Shown piece by piece: positions 13,701 to 27,613 of a stretch of DNA of 64,000 nucleotides. The number at the start of each line of letters is the position of its first letter. Positions within the stretch are counted from its first letter, which is position 1. Made by a program: the position numbers and the translations under genes. This stretch comes from Dipetalonema caudispina (Eukaryota; Nematoda; Chromadorea; Rhabditida; Onchocercidae): NCBI GenBank assembly GCA_013365325.1, contig JABVXV010000315.1, forward strand, positions 1-64,000. Direction: 5' to 3'. Under the pieces are notes generated by a model that saw only the letters and a program-made list of their open reading frames with translations, ran no database searches and was not told the DNA's origin.

Positions 13701-15037
13701 ACATATGTTGCAGATAGCAAAATTTAAGATATAAGAAGTTCAGCAGGACTTGGGAAGAAGACAAGTAACGATGTTTAGCTTAGCAAATAATATAAAATAA
13801 GATCTATAGACAGGAAATTTAAAATTTAAGGTCCCTATACAAATTTACAAGAGTTACTGGAAAATCAAATTTTGAGGGGAAAAATATGATCACTGTTGAC
13901 ATACAAATACTAACGATGAATGTTCGTCAATTATTGATTCTACCTGGTGCATTCCTTTCGTTAACATGTAATCCTGAAAATAATAATCGAAAGATTGGAA
14001 CAGTCATTCTGTATTTGATGATATGAGTGGTAATTGAAATATCGCATTGTCATAAATTCTCTGATATAAATGAGAAGTGTAGTGTTATTCTTCGTTATGC
14101 AGATCATTTCTATTCCACAATTTTGCTTATCGATTGGTATAAACCGTTCTTTTATAAATTTTAGACATTTTTTCTTCTTATTTTTCTGTCCTTCAATGAA
14201 ACGATTTCCCACCACAAAAATATATGCGTTTCAAGGACAATTACTTGCATAATTTCTTCACGAAAATCCTACCATTTCATATCTTTAAAACATAGCATGC
14301 AAATGCATGCAGATATATATCATTGATTTTCTAATTTTTTGAAAAATTTTTTTCTTTATTGAAATTTCCAGACCACAACAAATATAATTCCTTTCCGGAT
14401 ATCACTTGAAACCGAAGGTAGAGAGGAAAATGTTGAAAATCTTTATAGTTGGTCCCTTTCCCATACCTTACACATAAGATAATAATAACAAACTACGTAG
14501 GGAATGGTTAAACAGTTTTAGACTAAAGGCTATATAATCATCAATTTAGGATTTTAACCTTTGGACCTTAGCAAGTTATTTCTTTTGATAATTTTCGGCA
14601 AGCAACATAAGCCTATTCACAATGGTTTAGCATAAAATATAAAAGACATACAAACAAATCTGTATTCTCGATCGTTTTTGTAGGAAACACCAATTACTAC
14701 TGGTACTTTTTTTTGATTCACTTGTAAGATTTGATAGTTATTGTTGACATAGATGATCATCAGAGTAAAGATATCATCAAATTTTAATAAACCCAATATA
14801 TTCCAAAATATTTTTATAATGGCAGTAGAAATTAATCCAGTTCCCAAGTGATCATGATAAACTTTCATTCTTAAATCTATTCATGATCCATCTTTGAACT
14901 ATTATCGTATTGTACTATGCCAACTTTCTGGAAAAGATTTTTGTTCTCTCACCTCTTTCGCTTTTTGTTTGAAACATTATTTACTTTCAGACCATAATAT
15001 GAATGATTTCTGAAAAACCACTAATAATACAAATTTA

Positions 15038-15176
15038 TTGATACGCTATTACTATTGTTGTTATTTATCATTTATCATTATTATTATGATTACTATATTG
15101 ATTTATTTATTTATATTATCATATTATTATTAATTACTATTATCATTATTATCATTATTTATTATTACTATTATTA

Positions 15177-15213
<37 letters not shown>

Positions 15214-15315
15214 GTGTTATTAAGTATCATTGTTATTAAGTATTATTATTGTTATTATGAAGTATTATTATTATTGTTACCATTATTAAGTATTATCATT
15301 ATTAAGTATTATTGG
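15038..15315. repeat. ATT/TTA-rich cryptic microsatellite
   Basis: Degenerate TTA/ATT/ATC repeats with a purer (TTA)n core at about 15180-15212. After it a secondary pattern of TATTAAGTAT-like words recurs to about 15310, so there is a short higher-order repeat built on the microsatellite. Confidence 0.9.
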
Positions 15316-16918
15316 CAAAGAGTAATAATAGAACATATCATGTACTTGTAGATGGAAAGTTATAATAATAATTTTAGTATGAAGGGATTTGACTATCACG
15401 AAAGCTGATGGTTATACAAACGGTTTTCAATTAACGCCATTAATGTAGTAGATGATCGAAAATTGAAATTTATTTATAAAATGAAATGAAAAGAAATATT
15501 AAAAATTAAAAGTGGAGTATTTTTTCTTGATTTCCTTATAATTCCAGCGTAATTTCGACTGCAAAATTAAAATTATATAGGATAAATTAACTAATTACTT
15601 ACGATTTATCACTAATATCATCATATAAAAATCTCTGGTAATAAGTTGTTCTGCATATTATTAATTTCATCGACATAATCCTAATCAAGGATTTCCGGGG
15701 TCACATAATAAGATGTCTGCAGTAACTGAATTAATTGCCAGATGGATCATATGTATTTAATACTAATATTGTCGAAGATTTTGCTACCTCATCTGTAGAT
15801 CTTTGTAATATTAGCTAGTAGAAATAGCTCTCATACCATCAATAATGAATAGTATCTGATGAATCAACAATCTTAGCTCACTTATATTATTTATTATCAT
15901 CGATATTACATTCTGCTGTAATCCCTTTCTTTAAGAGTTAAATAATTACAAAATACTTTATGGTATAAAGATTGCAAAAAAGAAGGCAGTAGTAGGATAT
16001 GTCAGTGTCCCTGTCTTGTAGCTGTCCACTCTCTTTTTGACATCTTTCTGTAACTGTCACCAGAATAAAAAAACGAGAAGAATGATGTGTAGTTTTCTTG
16101 CTGTCAAGAAAATCTTTATTGACAGAAATTAGTTAGTTAAAAGATTCAAGGAATCTCATTTATTCATACTAGACAAAATTGAAAGATATCGAAATACAAA
16201 AGTTTGTAAAAATGACCAACTGCTTGAGATATTCTCATTTGTCTAAAAATCGCTTTGCTTCATCTCGAAGATTTGTAAATTTCGAGTTACTGTGCTGAGT
16301 AGCCAAAGGTTTTAGAATAAGAGAAGGACGTTTTCAACAATGATAGAATGAAAGGAAAAAATTTTCCAGAAAGTTATGAATTCGAGATTCTATTTTATAC
16401 ACTAAAGCTAAAACCCTTTTCTTCATCTAATGTCCTAAGCTTTTCTTGACAAAATCATGCTAACTCCTGAACCATCATCGACTGTATCCTATATTCTGAA
16501 TAAGAAAGCTCATGAAATGCAAAAAATTAGGCATAACTTTCCAAGAAAGTTGCAAGTCAGAGAATCAACCACTCCTCCAAATATCTGAAAATCTAAAGTA
16601 TATGGCCTAAAATTTTCAACTTTTCTAGATATGAGAGAAAATTTATGTTGTTTCATCACATCATCGTTTAAACAGTCATGAAGATGAAAACGAGAAGATC
16701 CAAAAAGCCAATCGAAATTGATTTTGTAACTTTTTCGGCCAATTAATAAGTCATTAATTTGATACATCACAAATATCAAATCTATAAAGTTGGACTTTGT
16801 CGAATTATTCGTAAGTTCCACTTTAATTTAGAGAATTTCTACGATTCAACTGTCGATTAGTCAAACGATTCAATTTTGTTTCATATAATTTTTTTTTGAT
16901 AAGAAAAAGGAAGGAAGA

Positions 16919-16952
16919 TAGAGGTAGAGATAGAGATAGAGATAGAGATGGA
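16919..16952. repeat. (GATAGA)n short tandem repeat
   Basis: About five units of AGATAGAG/GATAGA. In the reverse frame it gives a run of Ser-Leu, which explains the long open minus frame here. Confidence 0.9.
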
Positions 16953-17872
16953 AAGTAAGACAAATCTATGAGTAAGAGAACATGAGGAATCATACCTCGA
17001 AAGTAACAATTGCAGCAATATAATTGTAATGAGTGATGCTCTCGCAACGATTCCCCTCTTACTATATTAGTCTGCGATTTTCGTAAAATTTCAACCGCTA
17101 CGTTTTTGCGCGTATTATTAAGGTATGTTGCGTGTACTTGCGTACATTGCAAATTTATCTTATCGGAAGATTCTTTTATCTTTATGAGTAATTTCCATTA
17201 GTCTATAATACTTCAGAAACGATCATTGCCCGCGCTAGCGTAACATTTTTATCCATTTCGCTTAACAGATGCTTATTGTCATTCAGTAATCGTTTGTACT
17301 TTTACATATATTCTTAATTAGAATCCTTCGCTTCATCCTTCTTTAGCATATAAATGGAAAATTTCGAACAGCTTACTTGGTATTCGTATAATTGTCACTA
17401 CATAAATATTACCAGAAATTCGAATGGCTTTTTACTGACATATGATCACTGGATATTTTTACTTGTTTTATTAAGTGAAATATAGGATTTTACGAATTAC
17501 CCATATTGAAAGGAAATGAGATGTCGCGAAAATATGTTCGATTTGTATTTATCGGGGATTGTGTAAAATATCTGGCTGTTTAATCATTGTTTTAAATTGA
17601 AATATATACTGTTTACGTGGTGTGATCTTCGCATATTATTGTTTCACTGGACATTTGTTTTTAAGTAATCTTCGTTTTGACAAATGATACTTATCATTTG
17701 TTGATGATAAATCATTTGTGTTGTCTGGCTGCAATGTATAGTGTGTTCCACTCGTCCTAAATTAATAGGCTATAGGCTAGAAGTTCGATCAATACCATCT
17801 ATAATATTTGTTGAAAACATCTGAGAAGGGAGAAAAGAAGAGATGAATTCAAATGAAACTTAAGTTAATCAG

Positions 17873-17886
17873 TATTTTAACAGGGA
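17873..17886 (+). other. Candidate spliced-leader acceptor of the Vav gene
   Basis: TATTTTAACAG ends at 17883, three bases before the ATG of a conserved CH-domain N-terminus. In nematodes an acceptor this close to a start is typical of SL trans-splicing. An unseen 5'-UTR intron is the alternative. Confidence 0.55.
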
Positions 17887-18631
17887 ATGGCAAAAAGCAC
17901 AGAATTATGGCGAGAATGTGTACGGTGGATGAATGAATGCGGAATTCTTGATGCCAAACATCGGGTAGCGGAAGCAGATGCTGAAATCGGTGAATTCGCA
18001 ACCATCCTACGAGATGGTGTATTACTTTGTTTACTTTGTAATCGACTGTGCGAAAATTGTATTGACATCAAAGATTTGCAACAACGACCACAAATGGCTC
18101 AGGTACATGCCTTAGATATCCAAATATGCTGCGGTATGATTACAGTATGCCGTTACAATCGTTTTATTCTCTTTATATCACCAGAAATTATATTGATTCC
18201 GATTTGCATATCCGAGGGTTTTCGAACTGCCCTCTGTAAAACTTTCATTTGTAACATTTTGTCGGCAAAATTAAGCAAGATAACAAAATCGTCTTTGACA
18301 ATTTCTCAAGTACCACTATCGCCCATGAAATAAATCTTATTTCAGCAGTTTTTCAAAACTTCACAATCGTTGTATATTATTTCAGTTTCTTTGCTGCAAA
18401 AATATATGCGAATTTCTGAAAGCATGTAAAAATACATTTGAAATGAAGCCGGAAGATTTATTCGATCCGTGGGATCTTTATCGCCTCGATGATTTCGGCA
18501 AAGTGCTCAGAACGCTTTCCAAACTATCCATGTCTCCGGTAGCGAAACTTAGTGGTATCAGGTTCATTTTTCAGTTTTTCATGAGTACTGAAGATAAGCA
18601 AAATTTCTTGTGCAATGCATATTTCGATAAT

Positions 18632-18672
<41 letters not shown>

Positions 18673-21600
18673 TCATTTTTTTGTGTAAATCAAAAGTTCG
18701 TAATTTGCTACCGCTTCGACTTCATTAGACATTCACAGCACATGTTTTATACTATATAATAATTGCACTCTTTATATATGAATATAAAGTTGAGAGGTTT
18801 AGCAGACTCACTGAAACTGATCTTTTGCTATCAAGCATTACATTTGGCAACGTACACTGCAAACATTCCAGGGGATTTCCATTACGTATATCTACATTAA
18901 ATTCCGCGGAATATTATAACGACAAGGTTATTTATAAAAATCTTCGTCAAGGAGCAGAAGCAAATGAACCCGTGCTCGAAAATGTTTATGATATGGGTAT
19001 CGCAGAAGAAGAGAAAACCAGTGGCAGAATTTACGATTCTATTGTGTGTCAACGATCCAACAGTCAACGGGAATTAAAAGCTATCGAATACGATGTTAGT
19101 TTCTGTTAACAGTACGTGTATAGCTCCTTGATTAGGAAGTCCTGCTGTCAAGACAATGAAGTCTTCAAAGATGACTATTAAACTGCGGTCTTGTCATAGA
19201 CGTTTGTTTAATTGAATCTCTCAGATATTGTACAAATACATGATTGATTACCCAGTTATCAAAATGATTTTTTTAATTATTAAAGAAAATGGTGTATTTT
19301 TTTGGATTATGTATAATGAGATTATTAATGAAAATGTAGATAATATATAGAAGACATAAAATGCTTTTGTCAAGAAAGTATGTTTCAGTCAACTAATACT
19401 AATAGGCATATGCTTCTCATGTGTTCGTATACTTACTGTTTAAAGTCAGCTTTTTTAAATAGCAATTTTTCGCCGTTTTGTTTGTGGAAGTGTAAAAGGC
19501 TCAGTTTTTGGTATTCTGAAACGTGGGATTTAGAATTTAAAGTTGAAGCTCTCAGCATTTAGTAACTTATATCAGTTTTGACTGGACGATAGTGGACGCT
19601 GTTGACGATATCATTTTTTAGAAATGGATGAATTTCAAGCCAGATTCTCGACGTGAGCATTGCGTTAAAGAATTATATGATACCGAATCAAACTATGTCG
19701 AGAAAGCGCTTGATATGATTATAAATAATTTTTATACGCCACTGGAAGAAGTGCTGTCAAAGGATGATCATAAAATAATCTTCATGAATATTTTGGTTTG
19801 TTATTTGTTGAAATCCGCTGCATACTCCATTATATACTTGATAGCACTAGCTATCGAAATCCGATTTTGTTTCTTTCCTTTCTAGAATTTTTAAATGGTT
19901 TTGTAGGAACTGGCATGTATTCATCGCTCATTTCGTGATCATTTACGGCAAGCTGTCTTCTATACCGTAGGACTAGAAGAACCTACGAATGATGAAAAGC
20001 CGGTGACAATTGGGGACGTCTTCATTACGTAATTAGTACTCTTAGCACTTCTTCTTACATGGTTTTCCTTAAAAATATTCTTGAATAATTTTTGAATGTA
20101 GGAGATAGAATTTCAGGTGGAAAGAGAAATTTGTGGCTTATGGAGAATATTGTTCAAAATTGCCAAATTCACGTTCACGCATTTGTTACTTGGAAAAGAC
20201 GGATCCAGTTGTACGGCAAAAGATTATTGTATGTATTTTCTTGTTCTTGTTTCTATTTCAAATAGAAATTCTCTCACTTTGTTAACTGTTATCACATGAG
20301 CCTTCTTTAGAATTTTACGTTTGCCTCTTCTGCTTGTAGCAAAAGTTCATTTCCATTCTGTTTCAGGATTGTGGTATAGCTGCTAATCGTAATCAGTTCC
20401 ATTTGCAGGATCTTCTCAGTATACCTATGCAGAGGGTTTTAAAGTACCATGTTTTATTATCGGTAGTTTTTTTTTTCATTCATTTGAAATATTCAAAGAA
20501 TTAATGAATAATTTATATCACGAAGTTGGATGGTTGTAGCTTTACAACATAGAAATATTCCTGGTAGCTGGTTTAGGAGATGATAAAGCTTACCTCGGTG
20601 GATTCGCCGGACCGCTTACCTTTGGAAGAAGCCAAGGAAGCGATGCAGGATATCAATTTCTATGTCAATGAAATGAAACGTGATTATGAAATGCAACAAC
20701 TCGTTATGGATATTGAAACCAGCATAACTGATCTGGAGCTGGTAGTTTATTTCGGCTAGTAGTTTGATTTTTTCTGCGAAAACTGTAGAATTTCTTTTGA
20801 CATGAGAGAGTTGGGAAAAGCAGTTGGGCATCGTTTTGCATAGTTGTGGATTGATTTCAGCCTGTAGGCATGCATTTAATTAACTATGGTCGATTGGTTA
20901 AAGATGGTGAGATCAAGATTGCCGATCAAAGTAAAGATGGCAATAGACTGAAAACGCGCTACGTATTTGTTTTCGATAAAGTGATGATCATTTGTAAAAG
21001 TCTGAGAGTAAGTTTGTTAGTTTTAAATTAGATCCTATTGTTTAAACTGTGAATAGATATTGGAAGACAGATAGAAGATATATGCCACATAATTGCTGCA
21101 TTCAAGCTAAGTAAAATCCAAGAGACTCACTGTAAATATTATAAAACAAGAAGGAAGAAGTAGATAGAGAAACATTATGTAGCAATATTTCAGCAAAAAC
21201 TAGTGAGTAATTCTCAGTAAATTATAGATATTTCATTATTATCTGCATTTTGTGAATGATTTCAGGGAAATCAATACTCATATCGAAGTGCGCACATACT
21301 AAATGATTATCGTATTGGTGTTGATGCGGATAATAACAATAAAATTGGTACAATAACTCGTAAGCTGACAGCTAATGGTGGTTATTATTTCTCGTTAGTA
21401 CAAGAATTAGATGACAATGTTACCAATGTTCTCAATATTTGCTGCAAGACGATGCTTCAACGAGACAGTTGGGTGCAAAACATTATAATGGCACAGTAAG
21501 CATACTTGTTTGTATCAGTCGAGGCTTAAATTGCAAGCCTAAAATTTAAAATTGTATTGGTTTAAATATTATTAGAAATTGTTTACAGGGGCAATGTACG

Positions 21601-24600
21601 ACCTAAAGATTCGGAAGCATCAGGTCATTGTTTGCAGTATCATAGCTATGACAAAGCTACCGTTTGTTTTCATTGTGAAAAACTTCTTGCTGGTCTCTTC
21701 TATCAAGGATACTATTGCTCTGGTTAGTAAATAAGCTGATTAGTGAGATGATATTTATTTCAGTAGATATTGTTTGTAACTTGTCAGATTTTCAGTACTG
21801 ACATTATTGCTAACTAGACGTTTTACCATTGCTGCAGATTGTAAGCGAAATTTGCATCGTGCGTGCTTATCGATGAGTAAATGTCCAGGAGTCGGTCTAA
21901 TACTAACACGAAGTCAGACTCCAAATAGGCGGAAATATGCTTCTTCCTGTTAGTAGCATTTGCTTTCGAAACTTGAATATTTAGTGCTCGGTTGGACTGA
22001 TTACGATAAATCTCACTTTTCACTATTTCATCTACTGTTTTCTGCTGTTCCAGTAAATATTTACTTATCTGGAATAAATTGGTAAGTTAAATGTTTAGTG
22101 CAGCCCCATGAATGTGTTCGCGCAGTACAGTCATTCCGTTCGAACGATCCACTGTTCCTGTCATTCGAAATGAATGATTTGATAGAAATCACTCAGCGAA
22201 ATATTGATGGCACATTGGTGGTAAAGATTTTGCAAGTTTTGGTTCAGTGTTTTACCTTTTAGCGATGACAAGAATTAGAAGAATTATTATTATTCCAAAA
22301 ATTACTCTTATTTCCAAAAAAAGAGGGGAAGGATGAAATATGTAGATTTTTTACTTTTAATCTGGTATTATTTTTACTTCTATCACATTAATTTTTGGGA
22401 TTGCAAGAATTTCAATTAGTAGAAAATTTGAGGAATGACTTTTTTGTTTTCTTTTTTTTCACGAAGTTATTCCAGGGAAGAATTGTTGCATTTCCTAATC
22501 GAGTTGGACTTATTCAACCGGAATTTGTCCGTCGATTTCGGGTAAATTAATGTCGAATTCATAAATTATATTTAAGATTTTTACTTGACCATCACTCATT
22601 TGAATCATTATTTCATTATTACATCATGGAGGTACGACAAAACAGGTAAATCTCTCTTTATGGTAATCAATTGGACCAAATATTAATTAGTTATAGATAT
22701 CGACGTCATCGTTGCATATGGGTTCATCGACAGCTACTTCATTAAGTAGTGTTACACTGTCATCACCTGTAGAACACAGCAACTCTTGGATCAGTTCACC
22801 TCAGTTACAGCTGCCTCTTACGAACGAAGAGCGCAAGTCTTCTGCTTCGGTCGAAAATATGTAAGTTATATCTTTTTTATCCGTCTGTACATTGTATTTT
22901 TTTCTAAGTTTAGAATATTTCAAAGAAATGAAATTTTTTTTTGTATGCCGTTGACATTTACTGTGAGGAATATCTCAATTATTCTTATAAATTTTTGACA
23001 TAGTATTTTGTCTTCCTGACTATTATTTACTGAGTTCGACTCTTTTTTCTTTCATCTGCTGGCGGTTTATGATTTGGAGTTTTCCAGATTATTTTCTGTT
23101 GTGGAAAGGTACCTCATTCCGAATCCATTTATTCTTTCGACTTTTTAGGTCACAAAAACATTAATTGTTTTAGGTTCGCGCGTGAAATTATTACTATCCT
23201 GAGACATTTATAAATTATTGTACTGTTTGACATTTCTGTTGCCCTTAAATCTGTAGTCGATTCTCATTATGCCAATGAGTAAATGAAATATAACTATAAA
23301 TGATTTATTATTTGACAGGCCTTTGCCTCGGAAATCGCAAAGCCAGGATTATGTGAATACGGAAGTAGTGGGTCAACAGTGGTATCGGGGACCGATGAAG
23401 CGATGGGATGCGGAGGAACTCTTACGTAGTACACCAGATGGTACCTTCTTAGTACGATTCAGTGCTACACAACAAAAATATGTGATCAGCATAAGGTAAC
23501 ATTTTTTAAAATATTACCATCTATTTGTAGCTAGACTATTATCGAGATGAGTTATTTTCACAAATATTTGGAAGTAAATAAACTTCTGTCAAGTAAAACA
23601 GGTTACACTGTTCTCTTTATCTTGGGCGTTTCTATCAACCGTGATGTTTTTGTATATCTGCTGGGAGTAATATGAAACTGTCACTGGTCAAGAGTTGCAT
23701 TTATATATTGCTAATTTCCAACTTTATTTTCATTTTATAGTGAATTCCTCAAAGCTGAGTTTGTGCTCATAGATTCAAAGATATGGTAGATGGGTTCATA
23801 TTTCTCTAGTCTGTTATGGTGAGATTACTTTTTGGAGTTGTTGTGCTGTTTTTATTATGTTTCACATGAGATAGGATACTAAGGTTAAATTTTTTGTTTA
23901 ACTATCTAAAATTAAAAGGTCTATAGTTCAGCTCCCTGGCTTATGACATTTTACAGCCAGTTCTGCTAAAACTAAAATGAAAAAGGGCGTAAAATATTTT
24001 ATGCATTCTAGCTATATCATTTCTTGTAATGAGTCCACACGATTTCGTAATTTGAATTTTTTCCGATCCATAAGTAGGATTTCGTTTAGCATTTTTTTAA
24101 GGTCGGGATTGAAAGTGAGAAGGCATCATTTTATAAATGAGACATTGGGTTTTTAATTTGTATATTACAAGGTTCAAAGATTGATGATACTCTATTGATA
24201 TATACGCTCACAAATGGTGTTAGACATGTCTTGAAGGATTTTCCCTTTGATAAGAGAATGCAAACATATTAGGAATTAAATGTGTTGCATCTCCTTCTTA
24301 TCTCATTTCTCTTTGAAAATAAACTTTAGTTTCAATGGTGACGTGAAACACACGAAGGTGGAACAGTCTCCAGAAGGACGTTATTATCTAGACGAAAGCA
24401 CAATGTTTGCAAGCGTCGTGGTTAGACATTAGTAATTTTTCTGAAATTTTTCTCTGACTGAAGAACCGATACTGCCGGAACTGTTAACACTGCGCCTTCA
24501 AGTCATTTATAGGCAGGCATATTAGCAAGTAATAGCAGTGTTGATACTAGTAATAATAGGCTAGTTGGAGTAGACTAATTATTACTGGATAGTTGACTAA

Positions 24601-25281
24601 AGTTGCAGTGTCTGAATTACAGGAATTGATCAACTACTATAGAGAAAATAATTTACGAGAGTCATTCGAAACATTAAACACCACTTTACGATATTCGTAT
24701 ACCGATAAACAGTCATATGTTGCCCTGCATAATTTTGAAGCATCAGAACCAAATTTTCTTACTTTGGTGGTTGGTCAAAAAGTCTATGTGATTAGTAGGA
24801 CTGGTGAAGATCGAGGCTGGTGGAAAGGCCGCAGTGGTAATCGAGTAAGTCATCATTTGCATTAGTTTATGGTAATGTGCGCAATGTAAAATCACATTTG
24901 ATGTTCTGTAAAACCATTTCCCAGTGATTTAATATTTCAGAAGTTTGAGTCAGTGTTTCGCTACACCAGCTGAACTGATATAATAGGATGTTTTGATGCA
25001 AATAGAATTAGTTATATGTAATTTAAAATGACAGCGTATCCAATTCAGGGAATTTTCATTCAACTTCCAGTTGGCCATAAAAAGTCTTTTTATGTCTCAC
25101 TACTGATAATGGAAGGAGTTATCTTTTCAAATGTAGTGTCAACTAATCTGTGTATTTTATTTTATTAATAAATTTATCATCTGATGAAAAAATGGGTATC
25201 ACATTTAGAATTTCGTAAAAAGAATCGTTTCAGGTAGGCTATTTCCCGCTTGCCTATGTTGCACCAACAGAAGAAGCATAA
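17887..25281 (+). CDS. vav-1: Vav-family Rho/Rac guanine nucleotide exchange factor
   Basis: Nineteen exons close in phase, 931 residues: 17887-18102, 18386-18561, 18872-19094, 19622-19795, 19907-20028, 20117-20228, 20367-20462, 20577-20741, 20861-21007, 21266-21495, 21589-21722, 21838-21948, 22099-22220, 22476-22541, 22697-22860, 23319-23495, 24330-24420, 24623-24844, 25234-25281. Domain order is the full Vav set. CH is 1-130 (LRDGVLLC, RPQMAQ). The acidic autoinhibitory stretch is about 131-205, with tyrosines in NVYDM and RIYDSI, the known Src-family control sites. DH is 206-428 (IPMQRVLKYHVLL). PH is 429-554. An atypical C1 finger at about 560-620 begins with His (CFHC, YYCSDC). The first SH3 is 636-698. 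A Ser/Thr-rich linker is 699-752. SH2 is about 753-860 (GTFLVRFS). The last SH3 is about 870-931. Vav proteins load GTP on Rho/Rac after tyrosine phosphorylation. The Pro-rich stretch between C1 and SH3 of vertebrate Vav is short here. Confidence 0.96.
18633..18662. repeat. Poly-T tract, intron 2 of vav
   Basis: Thirty T followed by a short (GT)n. It lies in an intron, so it has no coding effect. Length may be unreliable in the assembly. Confidence 0.9.
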
Positions 25282-27599
25282 TGACACTCGAGTTTCCTTT
25301 ATATCCAGTAAGCAGATCAGCTTTGCTGATGAATTTTTGCTCAGTAGATATGGGTACAAGTTTTTTCGTGATTTTCCTTAATTCAATTTTCTTTTTTTTT
25401 TTGGTGTTTTAAATCAAGTTTTGCACAAGAGTCATAATTTAAGTACATATCTGTAGTGTTCAAAGGTTCAGTCTTACTTTTCTCCTGGGATATTCAATTC
25501 ACTTAGTGCGTTCAGAACTACAGAGGTAAAGTAATCTTCAGCTAAACTTTTTGCCAATTATGAGTAATCTGTAATAGAAATTTTCACAAAAAAAAAATTA
25601 GAGGAATAGTGGCAATATTGTTTGTTCTGTTATTTTTACCAGTTTTTTTTTATCACGATTTGCTTTTTACAGTGTTTTACCATAACATTTGCAGAATTAA
25701 TAATGTGGCAGTTTGATTTCTTGTGAACCTACATCTGTTATATCCCTCAATGTTTCCCACGTATGAAATAGATAGCATAGGCAGTATGTTAACACTCATC
25801 AAGAGATTAGCGTTTTAAATATTGATGTTTTTAGATATGAAACTGCTTCTCCTTTCTTGCTATAAAACATTTCATATCTGTGTATCTCTGTGGGTACTTC
25901 ACTGTTGTCGTATAATATTTCATTGATTTTGTTGAATGTTGTTTTGTGGTAACGAAACTTTTCTTGAAACCGTCGAGAGCTAGCTTATCGGTGCTTTTGA
26001 ATATAGCAATTACTTTCCTTTTATTTCGGAAGATTTTTATTAATGTTCCCTGTTGATTTGAAAACTTGTAATATATAAAATCCAGTAGTTGTAGAGCGGG
26101 CTGAAATAAAGGTAACTTCTGAACTTTGAAACATAACATCTCTATGAGCGGGGTAAAATGCAATGCAGTGGAAGAAAACAAACTAATTCGGCAAAAATTT
26201 TCAAGTTATTTGTTTTATGACGTGCAAATAGTTGTGGAAATTACTTTCTGAAGTTAGTTTTAGATATAAATGAAAGAGTAAAATGACTTCTTATTTCATG
26301 AAATGTTTCCAAGCTAATTGGTCTGTTGTGATGGATTGTGTTTTCTGAGTGTCAGTACAGATTAGTAATTCCCACTGCCTTTCTCTGCTGTGTTTTGCCT
26401 TTTCTAAAATCATGTTGATCATTGTATATGAGATTTGTATAATTCGGTGTATTGCTCACATATTTATATTTACATGTATTATATAATGTTTTTTCAAAAG
26501 AAAAAAATTTTATTTTTTTCTTTAATGCCATTCGCGATGTCCTAACTGCGCAAACACTTTATCTAATTTAATTTTTTTTTCATCAAATTAAACGCCCTTA
26601 TTCCATTCTTTTCTGATGCAAATGCTTGGTATAAGATCATTCCACATCCGGATGTCACGTATGGCAATGTTACTTAAGGTTTGTACGGGTAAATTATGTA
26701 GAATTATGATAAGCTATTATGTATATTCGAAACATTTCAATCCCAACTGAATTCCAGATTACAGCAACGTGTGCATTTGTAAGGGTAAACATGTAGTATG
26801 TTTGTTGTAGGCTAAAATATATAAACGGCAATTTTAATTGGTTTTATTATGTTCTATCACTTTGAGAAACATTTTCGATTCGATGTTATATTTAGATTTC
26901 TTCTTTTCATATGTTTTCGTTTGATAGCTGTTTGATAACGTGTTTCAAATGATACTTTTTTGGATGAGTGCCTTCTGAAATAAAGACTTTACAAAAAGAC
27001 CGTTTTGGAGTGAAGATTTTGCTTGATGTTGTTGATGTAATCACACACTTATCTGAAAAGCAGTGCTTAACAATTATGTCATCATAACTCAGTTTAAAAG
27101 GTACTCTTACTTTTGTCCCTCTTTGGAAATACATCTGACAAACACTATTTTGATTTGATGATACGATTTGGAAATGAATCGGATAAAATTTTGCCATGCC
27201 TACCGTCATGTGTTAGCAAGAGTTCGATAGTGGAAGTAGAGCAGAGACGAGGATGTCTCCTTATTGTGATTCCCTATCGAATTTGAGCACATGATACTAT
27301 AATTTTCTGTCGAGTATGAACACATGATATATATTATTTGAGCGTATGAAGTGAAGCTAGAGAAGGGATTCTAGACGTTGGTTACTTTGTGTCTTTTATG
27401 TAACGAGGAGATTTACGCTAGTAAGGACTTGTGAAGAGGGGAAAAGGTGGGTTAGAGATATAGTAAAAGGGGAAAAGGTAATTAGTTTACGAAGGTGTAG
27501 GTATTGGCTTACGGGATTAATTAACGTCAAAGAATGTGTTTATCTGACTCTTAGTTTATTTCTCACATGCATGATTAATGACCATTGGATTTGATTCAG
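25282..27599. other. Interval between vav and ENY2
   Basis: No recognised gene. Two minus-strand open frames stand out: 25831-26181 (116 codons) and 26907-27209 (100 codons). Neither has a known domain or a partner exon. GA-rich sequence lies at 27330-27480. Confidence 0.5.
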
Positions 27600-27613
27600 A
27601 TTGCTAGTAATAA

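Larger units (their letters stand above)
10729..17872. other. 7-kb gene-poor interval
   Basis: Very AT-rich. Apart from the repeats listed separately I see no supported gene. Minus-strand open frames of 83-109 codons at 13463-13720, 13961-14215, 14617-14868, 16510-16821 and 16823-17152 have no recognisable domain, and about this number is expected by chance at 70% A+T. Confidence 0.6.

Noticed and set aside
14286..14312. Palindromic GCATGCAAATGCATGC
   Set aside because: Too short to separate from chance and with no supporting context.
13463..14868. Several 80-85-codon minus frames that might be exons of one gene
   Set aside because: They cannot be joined with consistent phases, contain no known motif, and their number fits chance.
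16510..17152. Two adjacent minus frames of 103 and 109 codons
   Set aside because: One is prolonged by the GATAGA repeat; no domain or convincing splice sites.
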